Position numbers and translations under genes: made by a program. A model generated the notes under the pieces. It was not told the DNA's origin. It worked only from the letters and a program-made list of their open reading frames with translations, and ran no database searches. 46,376 bases of DNA from Myroides albus (GTDB lineage Bacteria; Bacteroidota; Bacteroidia; Flavobacteriales; Flavobacteriaceae): assembly GCF_009711045.1 (NCBI RefSeq), contig NZ_WMJX01000023.1, forward strand, positions 1-46,376. The letters are read 5' to 3'. Below, piece after piece: positions 1 to 8,042 of the stretch (the stretch's first letter is position 1; every line of letters begins with the position of its first letter).

Positions 1-24
1 GGGGTTTTGTTTTTTAGGCTTTTT

Positions 25-39
25 AGACAGCCTCTTTTT
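25..39 (+). terminator. possible 3' arm of a terminator cut by the window edge
   Basis: The bases agacagcctc followed by five T resemble the descending arm and T-tract of a terminator for a plus-strand gene ending left of the window. The matching ascending arm would lie outside. A weaker internal pairing (AGGCT at 16-20 with AGCCT at 29-33) also exists. Confidence 0.3.
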
Positions 40-60
40 ACTTTATAACTTCTATTCTTT

Positions 61-756
61 TTAATCTAAAGAAAAACTAATAGAAACACCTGATGTGACT
101 TCAATTTCACCAACTGCTAAAGTTTGATCCATTGAGTCGGCAGTACCTTTCATTAAATACATTGGTCTTACAACTGGTGGAGCATAACCTCCTCCATCTG
201 ACACTAAAATAGCTTTACCTACTTTCTGTCCTAATGCATTCGCATAATCAGTAGCTTTTTGTTTTGCTTCTTTTACTGCTAAAGCTCTTGCTTCTGCTTC
301 ATAAGTAGCAATTTTAGAGGATTGAAACTCTACCCCTTCAATCTTGTTCACACCTGCTTCCATTACCCCTACGATTAACTCCTCGTATTTTGTAATATCA
401 GTTAAAGTGATACTGATCACTTGACTGGCATTATAGTAATCTTTTTTCTCCTCATAATCTCTTGACTGATATAAACTTACACGTTGTGTTTGAATATACT
501 TGTCTTCAATTTTCAAGCTTTTAAGATACTTCAAAACTTTAGCAATACTCTGATCGTTAATTTTCTTAACTGAAGCTGCATCGCTTGATTTATTCTCAAC
601 ACCCAAACGTATCACTGCCTTATCTGGAACTACAGATACTTTACCTGTTCCGTTTACCTGTATTTGCGGAGTTATTGGAGATGTATAACTTGTCTGTGCA
701 AATGTAGCTGTTGTAGCTAACAATGCTGCACCTAATAATATTGATACTCTTTTCAT
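61..756 (-). CDS. SIMPL domain-containing (DUF541) periplasmic protein
   Basis: A 231-aa exported protein. Residues 1-20 form a signal peptide (basic start, LLGAALLATT core, cleavage after TFA, mature start QTSYTS). The rest matches the SIMPL/DUF541 fold: it begins IQVNGTGKVSVVPDKAVIRLGVE near residue 32 and ends with the conserved EIEVTSGVSISF strand. The family is widespread in the periplasm or outer envelope of Gram-negatives and its biochemical role is not settled; members are linked loosely to oxidative stress or signalling. The gene stands alone, with a -7 promoter box 24 bases upstream of the ATG. Confidence 0.88.
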   Translation of the reverse strand: MKRVSILLGAALLATTATFAQTSYTSPITPQIQVNGTGKVSVVPDKAVIRLGVENKSSDAASVKKINDQSIAKVLKYLKSLKIEDKYIQTQRVSLYQSRDYEEKKDYYNASQVISITLTDITKYEELIVGVMEAGVNKIEGVEFQSSKIATYEAEARALAVKEAKQKATDYANALGQKVGKAILVSDGGGYAPPVVRPMYLMKGTADSMDQTLAVGEIEVTSGVSISFSLD

Positions 757-779
757 ATTTTTTCTTTTTCTGATATAAA

Positions 780-787
780 CAAATATA
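780..787 (-). promoter_or_regulatory. -7 promoter box TATATTTG
   Basis: On the minus strand this reads TATATTTG, matching the Bacteroidota TAnnTTTG box, 24 bases before the SIMPL gene start. No clear -33 TTTG was found. Confidence 0.45.
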
Positions 788-841
788 TTTAAAAGCTTTC
801 TATTTACGAGTTTCTCCTATTGAAAATTAACATCTATTAGG

Positions 842-1489
842 CTATAGTTTTCCCTTCTTAAACAAGATAAACAACAGTATTATAGGAACTAACATCAAAC
901 CTATTAGCAATAAGTTTTGTTGAATTAAGATCGGAAACTTTAACAATATCAATAGCAGACCTGCTATTGCTCCTCCAATATGAGCAGAATGCCCAATGTT
1001 GTCGTTTTGCTGTCTCATCCCATAAACAGAGTATAACAAATACAAAATAGCAAACAAATAACTTGGTATAGGAATGATAAAAAAGATACCTAACATCATA
1101 TCTGGGTTAATCATAATACTGGCATATAGTACCCCCATGATAGCTCCTGAAGCACCTACAGCACGATAGCCCGCCTTGTGTTGATACATTTGATATGTTA
1201 TGAGATTTCCTACTATCATACTTACAAAATAGATTAATATAAAAAACACAACACCTACATTCTGCATTAAATAATCACCAAAAAAGTAGAGTGTCATCAT
1301 ATTGAATATAAAGTGCATCCAGTCTACATGTAAAAAACCCGAAGTCAGTATCCTTTGCTTTTCGCCTGCACGTACTGCATCTATGTCAAAACAATACTTG
1401 TAAAAGAAATTAAAATCATTTAGCCCCTTGTAAGTGACTATACCCGTAATAGCCATTATAGCTAAAACTACTGGTGAAATATCCATCAT
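842..1489 (-). CDS. rhomboid family intramembrane serine protease
   Basis: A polytopic membrane protein of 215 aa from the chosen start. Visible rhomboid marks: HxxxN in the second helix (His59, Asn63), the catalytic serine motif GASGAIMG (Ser114) and the catalytic histidine in GHSAHIGGA (His170), which together form the Ser-His dyad. Rhomboids cleave transmembrane substrates inside the membrane; the substrate here is unknown. The frame is open further upstream, to ATG at 1546 and even to 1615, but the longest version would overlap the neighbouring acyltransferase and its promoter. I chose the M at 1489 because the first hydrophobic helix follows it directly. ATG 1546 remains possible. Confidence 0.85.
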   Translation of the reverse strand: MMDISPVVLAIMAITGIVTYKGLNDFNFFYKYCFDIDAVRAGEKQRILTSGFLHVDWMHFIFNMMTLYFFGDYLMQNVGVVFFILIYFVSMIVGNLITYQMYQHKAGYRAVGASGAIMGVLYASIMINPDMMLGIFFIIPIPSYLFAILYLLYSVYGMRQQNDNIGHSAHIGGAIAGLLLILLKFPILIQQNLLLIGLMLVPIILLFILFKKGKL

Positions 1490-1548
1490 ATTTTGAAAAA
1501 GTAAAATTTGAGATAAAAATAAACATACTTTTGTAAGCGCAATCATTT

Positions 1549-1580
1549 TTTGCCGAAAATAGACGAAAGAAGTATCTTTG
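1549..1580 (+). promoter_or_regulatory. promoter of the acyltransferase gene (-33 TTTG, -7 TATCTTTG)
   Basis: TTTG at 1549-1552 is separated by 20 bases from TATCTTTG at 1573-1580. This is a good match to the Bacteroidota housekeeping promoter, and the ATG at 1596 lies 15 bases after the -7 box. It lies inside the longest reading frame of the divergent rhomboid gene, which argues for a downstream start of that gene. Confidence 0.65.
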
Positions 1581-1595
1581 CATAAATATTCAAAT

Positions 1596-2495
1596 ATGAA
1601 ATTCTTTATATACATTATAGCTTATCCCCTACTTTGGTTAATTTCAAAGTTGCCTTTTCCTGTTTTTTATTTTGTATCTGACTGTTTTTATATTCTACTT
1701 TATAGAATCGTGGGATATCGCAAAAAAACAGTACGTGCAAACATCAAAATGACTATGCCAGAGCTAAGTGATAAAGAAGTAAAACAAGTAGAAAAAGAGT
1801 CTTTTAGACACCTTTGTGATATTTTCTTAGAAATGATAAAGACATTTACTATTTCCGAGAAAGAGCTTAAGAAACGCTTCTCTTTTACAAATCTTGATAC
1901 AATCTTAGAAATAGAAAAACAAGGTAGAAGTATTATGCTTTTTTGTGCGCATTATGCTAATTGGGAATGGATAATCATCTTAGATAAATTCATAAAATTC
2001 CAAGGGTACGCCGTTTATAAGAAAATAAACAATCCCTACTTCAACAAACTTATCAAGAAGATTCGTATGCGATTTGACACAGTCCTTATCGAAATGAAGG
2101 AGACAATAAAAGTGACACGCAAAAACGAATTAGATAAGAACCACGGAGTATATGCCTTTATAAGTGATCAATCGCCTATGATTAGTCAAACAAACTGTTG
2201 GCAAGAATTTATGGGTATTGAAGTTCCTATCTATACTGGAGGTGAAGCTCTGTGCAAAAAATTCAATATGATCCCCATGTATCTTGAAGTTGAATATATC
2301 AAAAGAGGACATTATCAAGCCACATTCATTCCGCTGTTAGAAGAGGGTGAAAACATTAAAGATGTTCCTAACTATGAAATTATGCATCGCTTTTTAGGTA
2401 AAGTAGAGCAAACTATTCGAAAAGCACCTGCTTATTACTTCTGGACTCATAAAAGATGGAAACACCAAGGTAAAAAACCGAAAAACATAAAGTAA
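1596..2495 (+). CDS. lysophospholipid acyltransferase family protein (LpxL/HtrB type)
   Basis: A 299-aa membrane-associated acyltransferase. Residues 1-35 are a hydrophobic anchor. The catalytic H(x4)E motif of the LpxL/HtrB/MsbB family is seen as HYANWE (His119, Glu124). The family's later pattern DQSP (SDQSPMISQTNCW) and the C-terminal WTHKRWK, typical of lipid A late acyltransferases, are also present. It probably adds a secondary acyl chain to lipid A or a related lipid at the inner membrane. The start is ATG 1596; an in-frame TTG at 1578 lies inside the promoter and is rejected. A terminator follows. Confidence 0.9.
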   Translation: MKFFIYIIAYPLLWLISKLPFPVFYFVSDCFYILLYRIVGYRKKTVRANIKMTMPELSDKEVKQVEKESFRHLCDIFLEMIKTFTISEKELKKRFSFTNLDTILEIEKQGRSIMLFCAHYANWEWIIILDKFIKFQGYAVYKKINNPYFNKLIKKIRMRFDTVLIEMKETIKVTRKNELDKNHGVYAFISDQSPMISQTNCWQEFMGIEVPIYTGGEALCKKFNMIPMYLEVEYIKRGHYQATFIPLLEEGENIKDVPNYEIMHRFLGKVEQTIRKAPAYYFWTHKRWKHQGKKPKNIK

Positions 2496-2521
2496 TTAAA
2501 AGATTACATATTCAAATATTA

Positions 2522-2561
2522 AAAAAAAGCTGTTTATTTATACTTGTAAACAGCTTTTTTT
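2522..2561 (+). terminator. rho-independent terminator after the acyltransferase
   Basis: Perfect 15-base stem AAAAAAAGCTGTTTA / TAAACAGCTTTTTTT with a 10-base loop and a T-run. Confidence 0.85.
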
Positions 2562-2582
2562 AGCTCCTATACAAACAAGAAG

Positions 2583-3269
2583 ATGAAATATCTGAAATTA
2601 AGTTTAAAGTATATCGCCTATTTTTTAATGGGATTCATTTGCATTGTCCTATTGTACTTATTATTTGCAAGATTACTATCAAGCATTACAGTGAATAAAG
2701 AACAAAGTGGCACAAAAAGTATAACAATGTATATTCACACAAATGGCATGCATACTGATTATGTTTTTCCAATTAAATCAAAGCAAATCGATTGGAATCA
2801 GATATATCCAATTACGGATACGAAAGGACAAAATCACAACCAAAATTACATCGCCATAGGCTGGGGTGATAAAGGTTTCTTTCTCGATGTTGAAGATTGG
2901 AATAATGTCAAACCAAAAATAGCCTTAAATGCCGCTTTTGGATTAGGTTCAACAGCAATACACATCACATATTATAACTCCATTCAAATAGGAGAACATA
3001 CAAGAGAAATTAAGATATCAGAGGAACAGTATAAACACTTGATCGACTTCATTTTATCGTCAACTAAGATAGATAAAGATACCAGTAGGCCGATTGTAAT
3101 TGTTACAGATAAAGTATACGGACAAAACGACTCTTTCTATGTTGCTAATGGAAAATATAGTTTCTTGAACACTTGCAATACATGGGCGAATAAGGGACTT
3201 AAAAAAGCCAAGATGAAAAGCTGTTATTGGACAGCATTTCAAGAGGGAATATTCAGAAAATATGAATAG
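2583..3269 (+). CDS. TIGR02117/DUF2459 family protein
   Basis: A 228-aa protein with one N-terminal membrane helix (residues about 10-32) and a periplasmic-looking domain. The pattern IHTNGMHTDYVFPI, then YIAIGWGDKGFFLDV, and the end FNTCNTWANKGLKKA / CYWTAF (here SFLNTCNTWAN) are the conserved blocks of the TIGR02117/DUF2459 family, first noticed near some urease loci. Conserved His, Asp and Cys residues suggest an enzyme, but the function is unknown. It is monocistronic between two terminators, with no urease genes nearby. Confidence 0.82.
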   Translation: MKYLKLSLKYIAYFLMGFICIVLLYLLFARLLSSITVNKEQSGTKSITMYIHTNGMHTDYVFPIKSKQIDWNQIYPITDTKGQNHNQNYIAIGWGDKGFFLDVEDWNNVKPKIALNAAFGLGSTAIHITYYNSIQIGEHTREIKISEEQYKHLIDFILSSTKIDKDTSRPIVIVTDKVYGQNDSFYVANGKYSFLNTCNTWANKGLKKAKMKSCYWTAFQEGIFRKYE

Positions 3270-3290
3270 TGCTTACTTAGGAAATACAAA

Positions 3291-3318
3291 AAGGGAATTA
3301 CAGACTTGTAATTCCCTT
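3291..3318. terminator. bidirectional terminator between the TIGR02117 gene and glmM
   Basis: 11-base stem AAGGGAATTAC / GTAATTCCCTT between convergent genes, with A-rich and T-rich flanks that suit both directions. Confidence 0.75.
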
Positions 3319-3342
3319 CTTTTGTATCTATAAGCAAAGGAA

Positions 3343-4731
3343 CTAAATCCCTGCTATTACTTTTAATTCTTCCATCATGCGCATTGCTAATCCATCTGCA
3401 TCCTCTTGGGTTGGTGCCTCAGTATAAATGCGTATAATAGGTTCTGTATTTGATTTTCTCAAGTGTACCCAGCTTGTTGGAAAGTCAATCTTCACTCCAT
3501 CTACTGTTGATATTTCCTGATTACTATAGTTCTCTGCGATTTGTTCAAGGATCATATCCACATTCAACTTTGGAGTTAATTCTATCTTATTTTTACTCAT
3601 AAAATAAGATGGGTAAGACGCTCTTAACTCAGCTACAGTTTTATCCATTTTAGCCAAATGCGTTAAAAATAAAGCTACCCCTACAATTGAGTCACGTCCA
3701 TAGTGAATTTCAGGATAAATAATACCTCCATTTCCTTCGCCTCCAATCACTGCACTTGTTTCTTTCATCAAAGCTACAACATTTACTTCACCTACTGCTG
3801 AAGCGGCATATTGCCCTCCTCTTGCCTTAGTCACATCTCTCAAAGCGCGAGAAGAAGATAAATTTGAAACTGTATTTCCTGGCGTTTGACTTAACACATA
3901 ATCAGCTACTGCAACAAGCGTATATTCCTCTCCAAACATTTCTCCATCATTAGAAATAAAAGCTAATCTATCTACATCTGGATCAACAACAACACCGAAA
4001 TCTGCTTTCTCTTTCTTTACTAATTCACAAATATCAGTTAAGTGCTCTTTTAATGGTTCAGGGTTATGAGGAAAATGTCCATTTGGTTCGCAATATAACT
4101 TTACTACTTCAACACCTAATCTTTCTAAAAGTGCAGGAACAATAATTCCTCCTGACGAATTAACAGCGTCTACTACAACTTTAAACTTGCGTTTTTTAAT
4201 CGCCTCAACATCGACTAATTTCAATTTCAACACTTCATCAATGTGGATATCCATATACCCCTCTTTTGGAGTAATTGTTCCTAAACTATCTACATCTGCA
4301 AAGTCATAAGTTTCTTTCTCTGCTAATTCAATGATTAAAGCACCCTCTTCACCATTCAAAAATTCACCTTTTGCATTCAATAACTTCAGTGCATTCCACT
4401 GTTTAGGATTATGAGAAGCTGTTAGGATAATACCTCCATCAGCCTTTTCTAAAGGTACTGCTACTTCTACTGTAGGCGTTGTAGAAAGTCCCAAATCAAT
4501 TACATCAATTCCAAGTCCAATCAATGTATGTGTCACCAAATTGTGAATCATTGGTCCAGAGATTCGAGCATCTCTACCAATAACAACAGTTAATTTTTCT
4601 TTATTTGAATTCTTCTTTAAAAACGTTCCATACGCTGAGGCAAACTTAACTGCATCGATTGGCGTTAAATTATCACCAACTTTTCCTCCTATTGTACCTC
4701 TAATACCAGAAATAGATTTTATTAAAGTCAT
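3343..4731 (-). CDS. glmM: phosphoglucosamine mutase
   Basis: A 462-aa member of the alpha-D-phosphohexomutase family. It interconverts glucosamine-6-phosphate and glucosamine-1-phosphate on the way to UDP-GlcNAc for peptidoglycan and LPS. Four domain marks are in order: N-terminal SISGIRGTIGG, the phosphoserine loop TASHNPKQWNALK (Ser106), the metal-binding loop DPDVDRLA (about residue 253), the sugar loop GGEGNGG, and the phosphate-binding RKSNTEPIIRIYTEA near the C terminus. The length is normal. Phosphomannomutase activity cannot be excluded from sequence. A strong -7 box lies upstream. Single gene. Confidence 0.9.
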   Translation of the reverse strand: MTLIKSISGIRGTIGGKVGDNLTPIDAVKFASAYGTFLKKNSNKEKLTVVIGRDARISGPMIHNLVTHTLIGLGIDVIDLGLSTTPTVEVAVPLEKADGGIILTASHNPKQWNALKLLNAKGEFLNGEEGALIIELAEKETYDFADVDSLGTITPKEGYMDIHIDEVLKLKLVDVEAIKKRKFKVVVDAVNSSGGIIVPALLERLGVEVVKLYCEPNGHFPHNPEPLKEHLTDICELVKKEKADFGVVVDPDVDRLAFISNDGEMFGEEYTLVAVADYVLSQTPGNTVSNLSSSRALRDVTKARGGQYAASAVGEVNVVALMKETSAVIGGEGNGGIIYPEIHYGRDSIVGVALFLTHLAKMDKTVAELRASYPSYFMSKNKIELTPKLNVDMILEQIAENYSNQEISTVDGVKIDFPTSWVHLRKSNTEPIIRIYTEAPTQEDADGLAMRMMEELKVIAGI

Positions 4732-4754
4732 AAGTTTCCTATTTTTGTTTACCG

Positions 4755-4762
4755 CAAAGATA
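4755..4762 (-). promoter_or_regulatory. -7 promoter box TATCTTTG of glmM
   Basis: Minus-strand TATCTTTG lies 24 bases upstream of the glmM ATG and matches TAnnTTTG exactly. No convincing -33 box at the usual spacing. Confidence 0.5.
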
Positions 4763-4831
4763 GAATAAATAACAAAAAAGACCTCTTTTATTACTCTTTA
4801 AAAGCCTTCTTGTTTGTATAAAAAAGCACTT

Positions 4832-5431
4832 ATGAATTTTTTAGCGCATATATATTTATCACTTGATAATGATTTTTTAAAAATAGGTAATTTTATAGCT
4901 GATAGTGTTAGAGGTAAATCTTATTTAGATTACCCTATCCCAATTCAAAAGGGAATACTACTTCACAGAGAGATTGATGAATTTACAGATTTTCATCCGA
5001 TATGGAGAACGAGCAAGCGAATTGTAGTTCCGAGATACAATCACTATGCAGCAGTGCTTATCGATATGTATTACGATCACTTCTTAGCTTTAAACTGGGA
5101 TGTATATCACACTACTCCTTTAGAAACTTACGCAAATGATTTCTACCAATTATTAGAACAGAATTTCGATGTACTACCAACTCGAGTACAAAATTTCTTA
5201 CCAATTATGATCAGAGAAAATTGGCTTTTAAAATATAAGACAATTGACGGTTTAAAGTATATTTTGACTCAGATGGACAGAAGGACAAAAGGAATATCAC
5301 AAATGAGCTATGCTACTGAAGAATTAGTGGATAACTATGACATTTTTCAACAACAGTTTACTGCTTTTTTTGAAGAACTACAGCAACATATTACAGAATA
5401 CGCCATTCAAGTAAATCTCACAACAAAATAA
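4832..5431 (+). CDS. acyl carrier protein phosphodiesterase-like protein (DUF479)
   Basis: A 199-aa cytosolic protein starting MNFLAHIYLSLDNDFLKIGNFIADSVRG, the diagnostic opening of the DUF479/AcpH family. It continues with GILLHREIDEFTDFHP and IDMYYDHFLA, which carry the conserved His/Asp residues of an HD-like metal site. E. coli AcpH removes the phosphopantetheine arm of acyl carrier protein; Bacteroidota members are assigned this by homology only. An in-frame TTG at 4814 would add six residues, but ATG 4832 fits the family start. It is divergent from glmM. Confidence 0.85.
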   Translation: MNFLAHIYLSLDNDFLKIGNFIADSVRGKSYLDYPIPIQKGILLHREIDEFTDFHPIWRTSKRIVVPRYNHYAAVLIDMYYDHFLALNWDVYHTTPLETYANDFYQLLEQNFDVLPTRVQNFLPIMIRENWLLKYKTIDGLKYILTQMDRRTKGISQMSYATEELVDNYDIFQQQFTAFFEELQQHITEYAIQVNLTTK

Positions 5432-5476
5432 TAACCCTCTACTTACTTAGGATATTCTTTTATTTTTAGTATCTTT

Positions 5477-5509
5477 TTTGATAATAGTTTGATTTTTGAA
5501 TTATTTTTG
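5477..5509 (+). promoter_or_regulatory. promoter abutting the ClC start codon
   Basis: TTTG at 5477-5480 is followed after 21 bases by TATTTTTG at 5502-5509. The ATG begins at 5514, only four bases after the box, so transcription would start at about the A of the ATG. Confidence 0.55.
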
Positions 5510-5513
5510 CATT

Positions 5514-7328
5514 ATGAAACTAATCAACAAGCGTCGCATAAAGTATTATTTACACCAAAGTTTTAAATATGCCGAAGGCATTTTATTCTTTTTAAAGTCT
5601 ATACTTTCTGAAAGACAGTTTATGTATTTATCTTGTGTTATTGTAGGAGCTTCTTCAGCTATTGCAGTGATAATACTAAAATACTTTGCTCACACAGTAC
5701 TTGAATTTGCGACCTATATTGACAATATTTCACACCTGCCTTATACAAATAGTATTTTACCTATTATCGGGATATTACTAACTGTATTTGTCATCAAGAA
5801 ATTCTTGAATGGTAGTATAGAGAAAGGGACTTACCAGATTATGATAGCTGTAGCAAAAAAATCGGGAATAATGCCACGTAAGCAAATGTATTCTCAGATA
5901 ATTACCAGTTCACTTACTGTAGGTATGGGTGGTTCATTAGGATTAGAATCCCCTATTGCCATCACTGGAGCAGCATTTGGTTCAAACTATGCTCAAAACT
6001 ACAAGCTAAATTACAAAGATAGAACACTATTACTTGCCTGTGGAGTAGCTGCTGGGATATCAGCGGCATTTAATGCTCCAATTGCTGGTGTATTATTTGC
6101 AATTGAAATCATCATCGTAGATTTATCAGTTACTGCTTTTATTCCTATTATGATTGCTTCTGCAACTGGAACAATTGTTTCGAACTTAATCATAAAAGAA
6201 GACATTTTACTTTCTTTCAAAAACCAATTAGTCTTTGATACAGGAAACACATTCTATTATGTTCTATTAGGTATATTATCAGGCTTTTTCTGTGTGTATC
6301 ATGCGAGAATGTTTAGAAAAACAGAAAAGTATATCTCGAAGTGGAGTAATCACATCTATAGGAGGGCCTTATTTGGCGCTTGTTTATTAGCTTGCCTTAT
6401 TTTTCTTTTTCCAACTCTTTTTGGAGAAGGATACAACAGTATTAAAATACTAACAAGTGATACACCACAAGATATCCTAAACAATACCTTATTAAGCGGC
6501 TTTAGCAGTAGCGAATGGGTTTTATTACTATTTGTAGCTGGTGCTGCATTAGTCAAAACTTTTGCCGTAGGTTTAACTATGGGGAGTGGTGGTAATGGAG
6601 GAAACTTTGCTCCATCACTATTTGTTGGATCTTATTTGGGTTTTGCTTTATCAAAACTTTTAGTAATGATGGGGATGAAAGATATTCCGATTCAAAACTT
6701 TACAGTAGTTGGAATGGCTGCAGTAATTAGTGGCTTATTTCACGCTCCGCTAACTGCAATTTTCTTGATTGCAGAGATTACTGGAGGATACGGACTAATG
6801 GTTCCTTTACTGATAGTATCTTCTATCAGTTTTGCAATCTCAAAACACATGGAAAAATACTCTATGGATATTAAGTCAATTGCTACTAGTGGTTTAGTAT
6901 TTACGTCTGATAAAGATTTCAATATCCTAACAACAATTAATCCTCAGAACCTAATTAAAGACGATATAAAAACCTTAACTACAGCTCATCAAACAAGTGA
7001 TATAGTTTCTGTTTTCTCATCTACAAACCAAACTTTTATTCCCATACTTGACAGTGAAGAAAAGGTTATTGGAATTATTCAGTTAGACAAGGTAAGACCT
7101 ATTATCTTCAGTACTTTTCAGACTAAGTTCACCCCAATCAATGACCTTATTGAACCAGCAGTAGTGATGTCTTATCAAGATAGCACAAAGATTTTTATGG
7201 ATGCCTTTGACTCTAATAAACTCAGCTTTTTAATTGTCCAAAAAGACAAAAAATACATTGGTTATATAGCTAAGTCCGATTTGATGGACAACTACAGAAG
7301 AAACTTGAAATCATATAGGATTGACTAA
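5514..7328 (+). CDS. ClC family chloride channel or transporter with CBS domains
   Basis: A 604-aa inner-membrane protein with about ten to twelve hydrophobic segments, followed from about residue 450 by a cytosolic pair of CBS domains. ClC signatures: GGSLGLESP, which corresponds to GxxGxEGP and keeps the gating glutamate but has Ser for Gly, and GSGGNGGNFAPSLFVG, the GSGxSGGxFxPxL block. The canonical GSGIP selectivity loop is replaced by NGSIEKGTYQ, as in many Bacteroidota ClC proteins. Whether it is a channel or a chloride/proton exchanger cannot be told. The start is ATG 5514, since a start at 5496 would precede the promoter's -7 box. Single gene with its own terminator. Confidence 0.9.
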   Translation: MKLINKRRIKYYLHQSFKYAEGILFFLKSILSERQFMYLSCVIVGASSAIAVIILKYFAHTVLEFATYIDNISHLPYTNSILPIIGILLTVFVIKKFLNGSIEKGTYQIMIAVAKKSGIMPRKQMYSQIITSSLTVGMGGSLGLESPIAITGAAFGSNYAQNYKLNYKDRTLLLACGVAAGISAAFNAPIAGVLFAIEIIIVDLSVTAFIPIMIASATGTIVSNLIIKEDILLSFKNQLVFDTGNTFYYVLLGILSGFFCVYHARMFRKTEKYISKWSNHIYRRALFGACLLACLIFLFPTLFGEGYNSIKILTSDTPQDILNNTLLSGFSSSEWVLLLFVAGAALVKTFAVGLTMGSGGNGGNFAPSLFVGSYLGFALSKLLVMMGMKDIPIQNFTVVGMAAVISGLFHAPLTAIFLIAEITGGYGLMVPLLIVSSISFAISKHMEKYSMDIKSIATSGLVFTSDKDFNILTTINPQNLIKDDIKTLTTAHQTSDIVSVFSSTNQTFIPILDSEEKVIGIIQLDKVRPIIFSTFQTKFTPINDLIEPAVVMSYQDSTKIFMDAFDSNKLSFLIVQKDKKYIGYIAKSDLMDNYRRNLKSYRID

Positions 7329-7362
7329 TATTACCCTAAAAAAGTAAATTACATATAAAATA

Positions 7363-7394
7363 AAAGGTCACTAATTTAAAAACTAGTGACCTTT
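7363..7394 (+). terminator. terminator of the ClC gene
   Basis: 11-base perfect stem AAAGGTCACTA / TAGTGACCTTT with a 10-base loop, then a T-rich tail. Confidence 0.8.
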
Positions 7395-7585
7395 AATTTT
7401 TTAGCAAAAATATGTGATTCGTTTTTTAATTCATGAAATAGAACAACAAAACAACAAAACCAAATCCCTTATAAGTAGCCAGCTCAAAAGAAATTGAAAA
7501 TAAAAAATCTATTCCTGAAAACTACACATTTTGCACTGTGTTGAACTAATAATACTTCGCCTTCGTATTTAATAGTCATGACAAA

Positions 7586-7605
7586 TGTACAATATTTGAC
7601 GTACA
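7586..7605. repeat. inverted repeat TGTAC-N10-GTACA
   Basis: Perfect 5-base half-sites separated by 10 bases; could be a regulator site or chance. Confidence 0.3.
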
Positions 7606-7755
7606 TTCAACAAGAAGCTTACTTTTTTTAACAATTGTTATCCAAAATAGATACTCCTACATCAAGTATCTCAATGACAAACATTTACAATAAACCTCCG
7701 AAACTATTAAGCCCCTTGTATTTGCTGATTTTTTAATAAAAACACATCAATTTTA

Positions 7756-7771
7756 TATTATTCAAATAATA
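7756..7771. repeat. 16-base palindrome TATTATT-CA-AATAATA
   Basis: Perfect dyad in very AT-rich DNA, so chance is likely. Confidence 0.25.
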
Positions 7772-7880
7772 CCTGTTTATTTATTTTTAACAATTTAAAA
7801 ACAAAACAAAACAAGAGCTACTATAGAAGCCGCTTGATATCTAATCAGACATTCACCTCCAAAATGAGAATTTTACAAAC

Positions 7881-7896
7881 TACCATATTCATGGTA
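7881..7896. promoter_or_regulatory. dyad TACCAT-ATTC-ATGGTA overlapping a promoter box
   Basis: A perfect 6-base inverted repeat whose right edge overlaps the candidate -7 box TATTTTTG. The position suits a repressor operator for cysE-cysK. Confidence 0.4.
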
Positions 7897-7902
7897 TTTT
7901 TG
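7895..7902 (+). promoter_or_regulatory. candidate -7 box TATTTTTG for cysE-cysK
   Basis: Matches TAnnTTTG. It would give a leader of about 135 bases before the cysE ATG. No clear -33 element. Confidence 0.4.
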
Positions 7903-7978
7903 TGTTATTGAATGTTAAAAAGCCGCATAACACTTATTATATTTTTAATTTTACACTTCATGATTAATATTTGATTTA

Positions 7979-7996
7979 TATTCTAAATATAGAATA
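7979..7996. promoter_or_regulatory. dyad TATTCTA-AATA-TAGAATA in the cysE leader
   Basis: A perfect 7-base inverted repeat 47 bases before the cysE start. It could be an operator or a small leader hairpin. Confidence 0.4.
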
Positions 7997-8042
7997 AGTC
8001 AACAAGTAACATAAACAGAAAAGATTAATTCAATAATTTTTA

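Larger units (their letters stand above)
7395..8042 (+). other. 650-base non-coding region upstream of cysE
   Basis: No credible reading frame on either strand. It holds several perfect inverted repeats (listed separately), a candidate -7 box at 7895-7902 and otherwise AT-rich sequence. It is long for a region between two co-oriented genes. Confidence 0.6.

Noticed and set aside
2583..3269. Urease-associated locus suggested by the TIGR02117 family name
   Set aside because: No urease genes are in the window; the name reflects where the family was first noticed.
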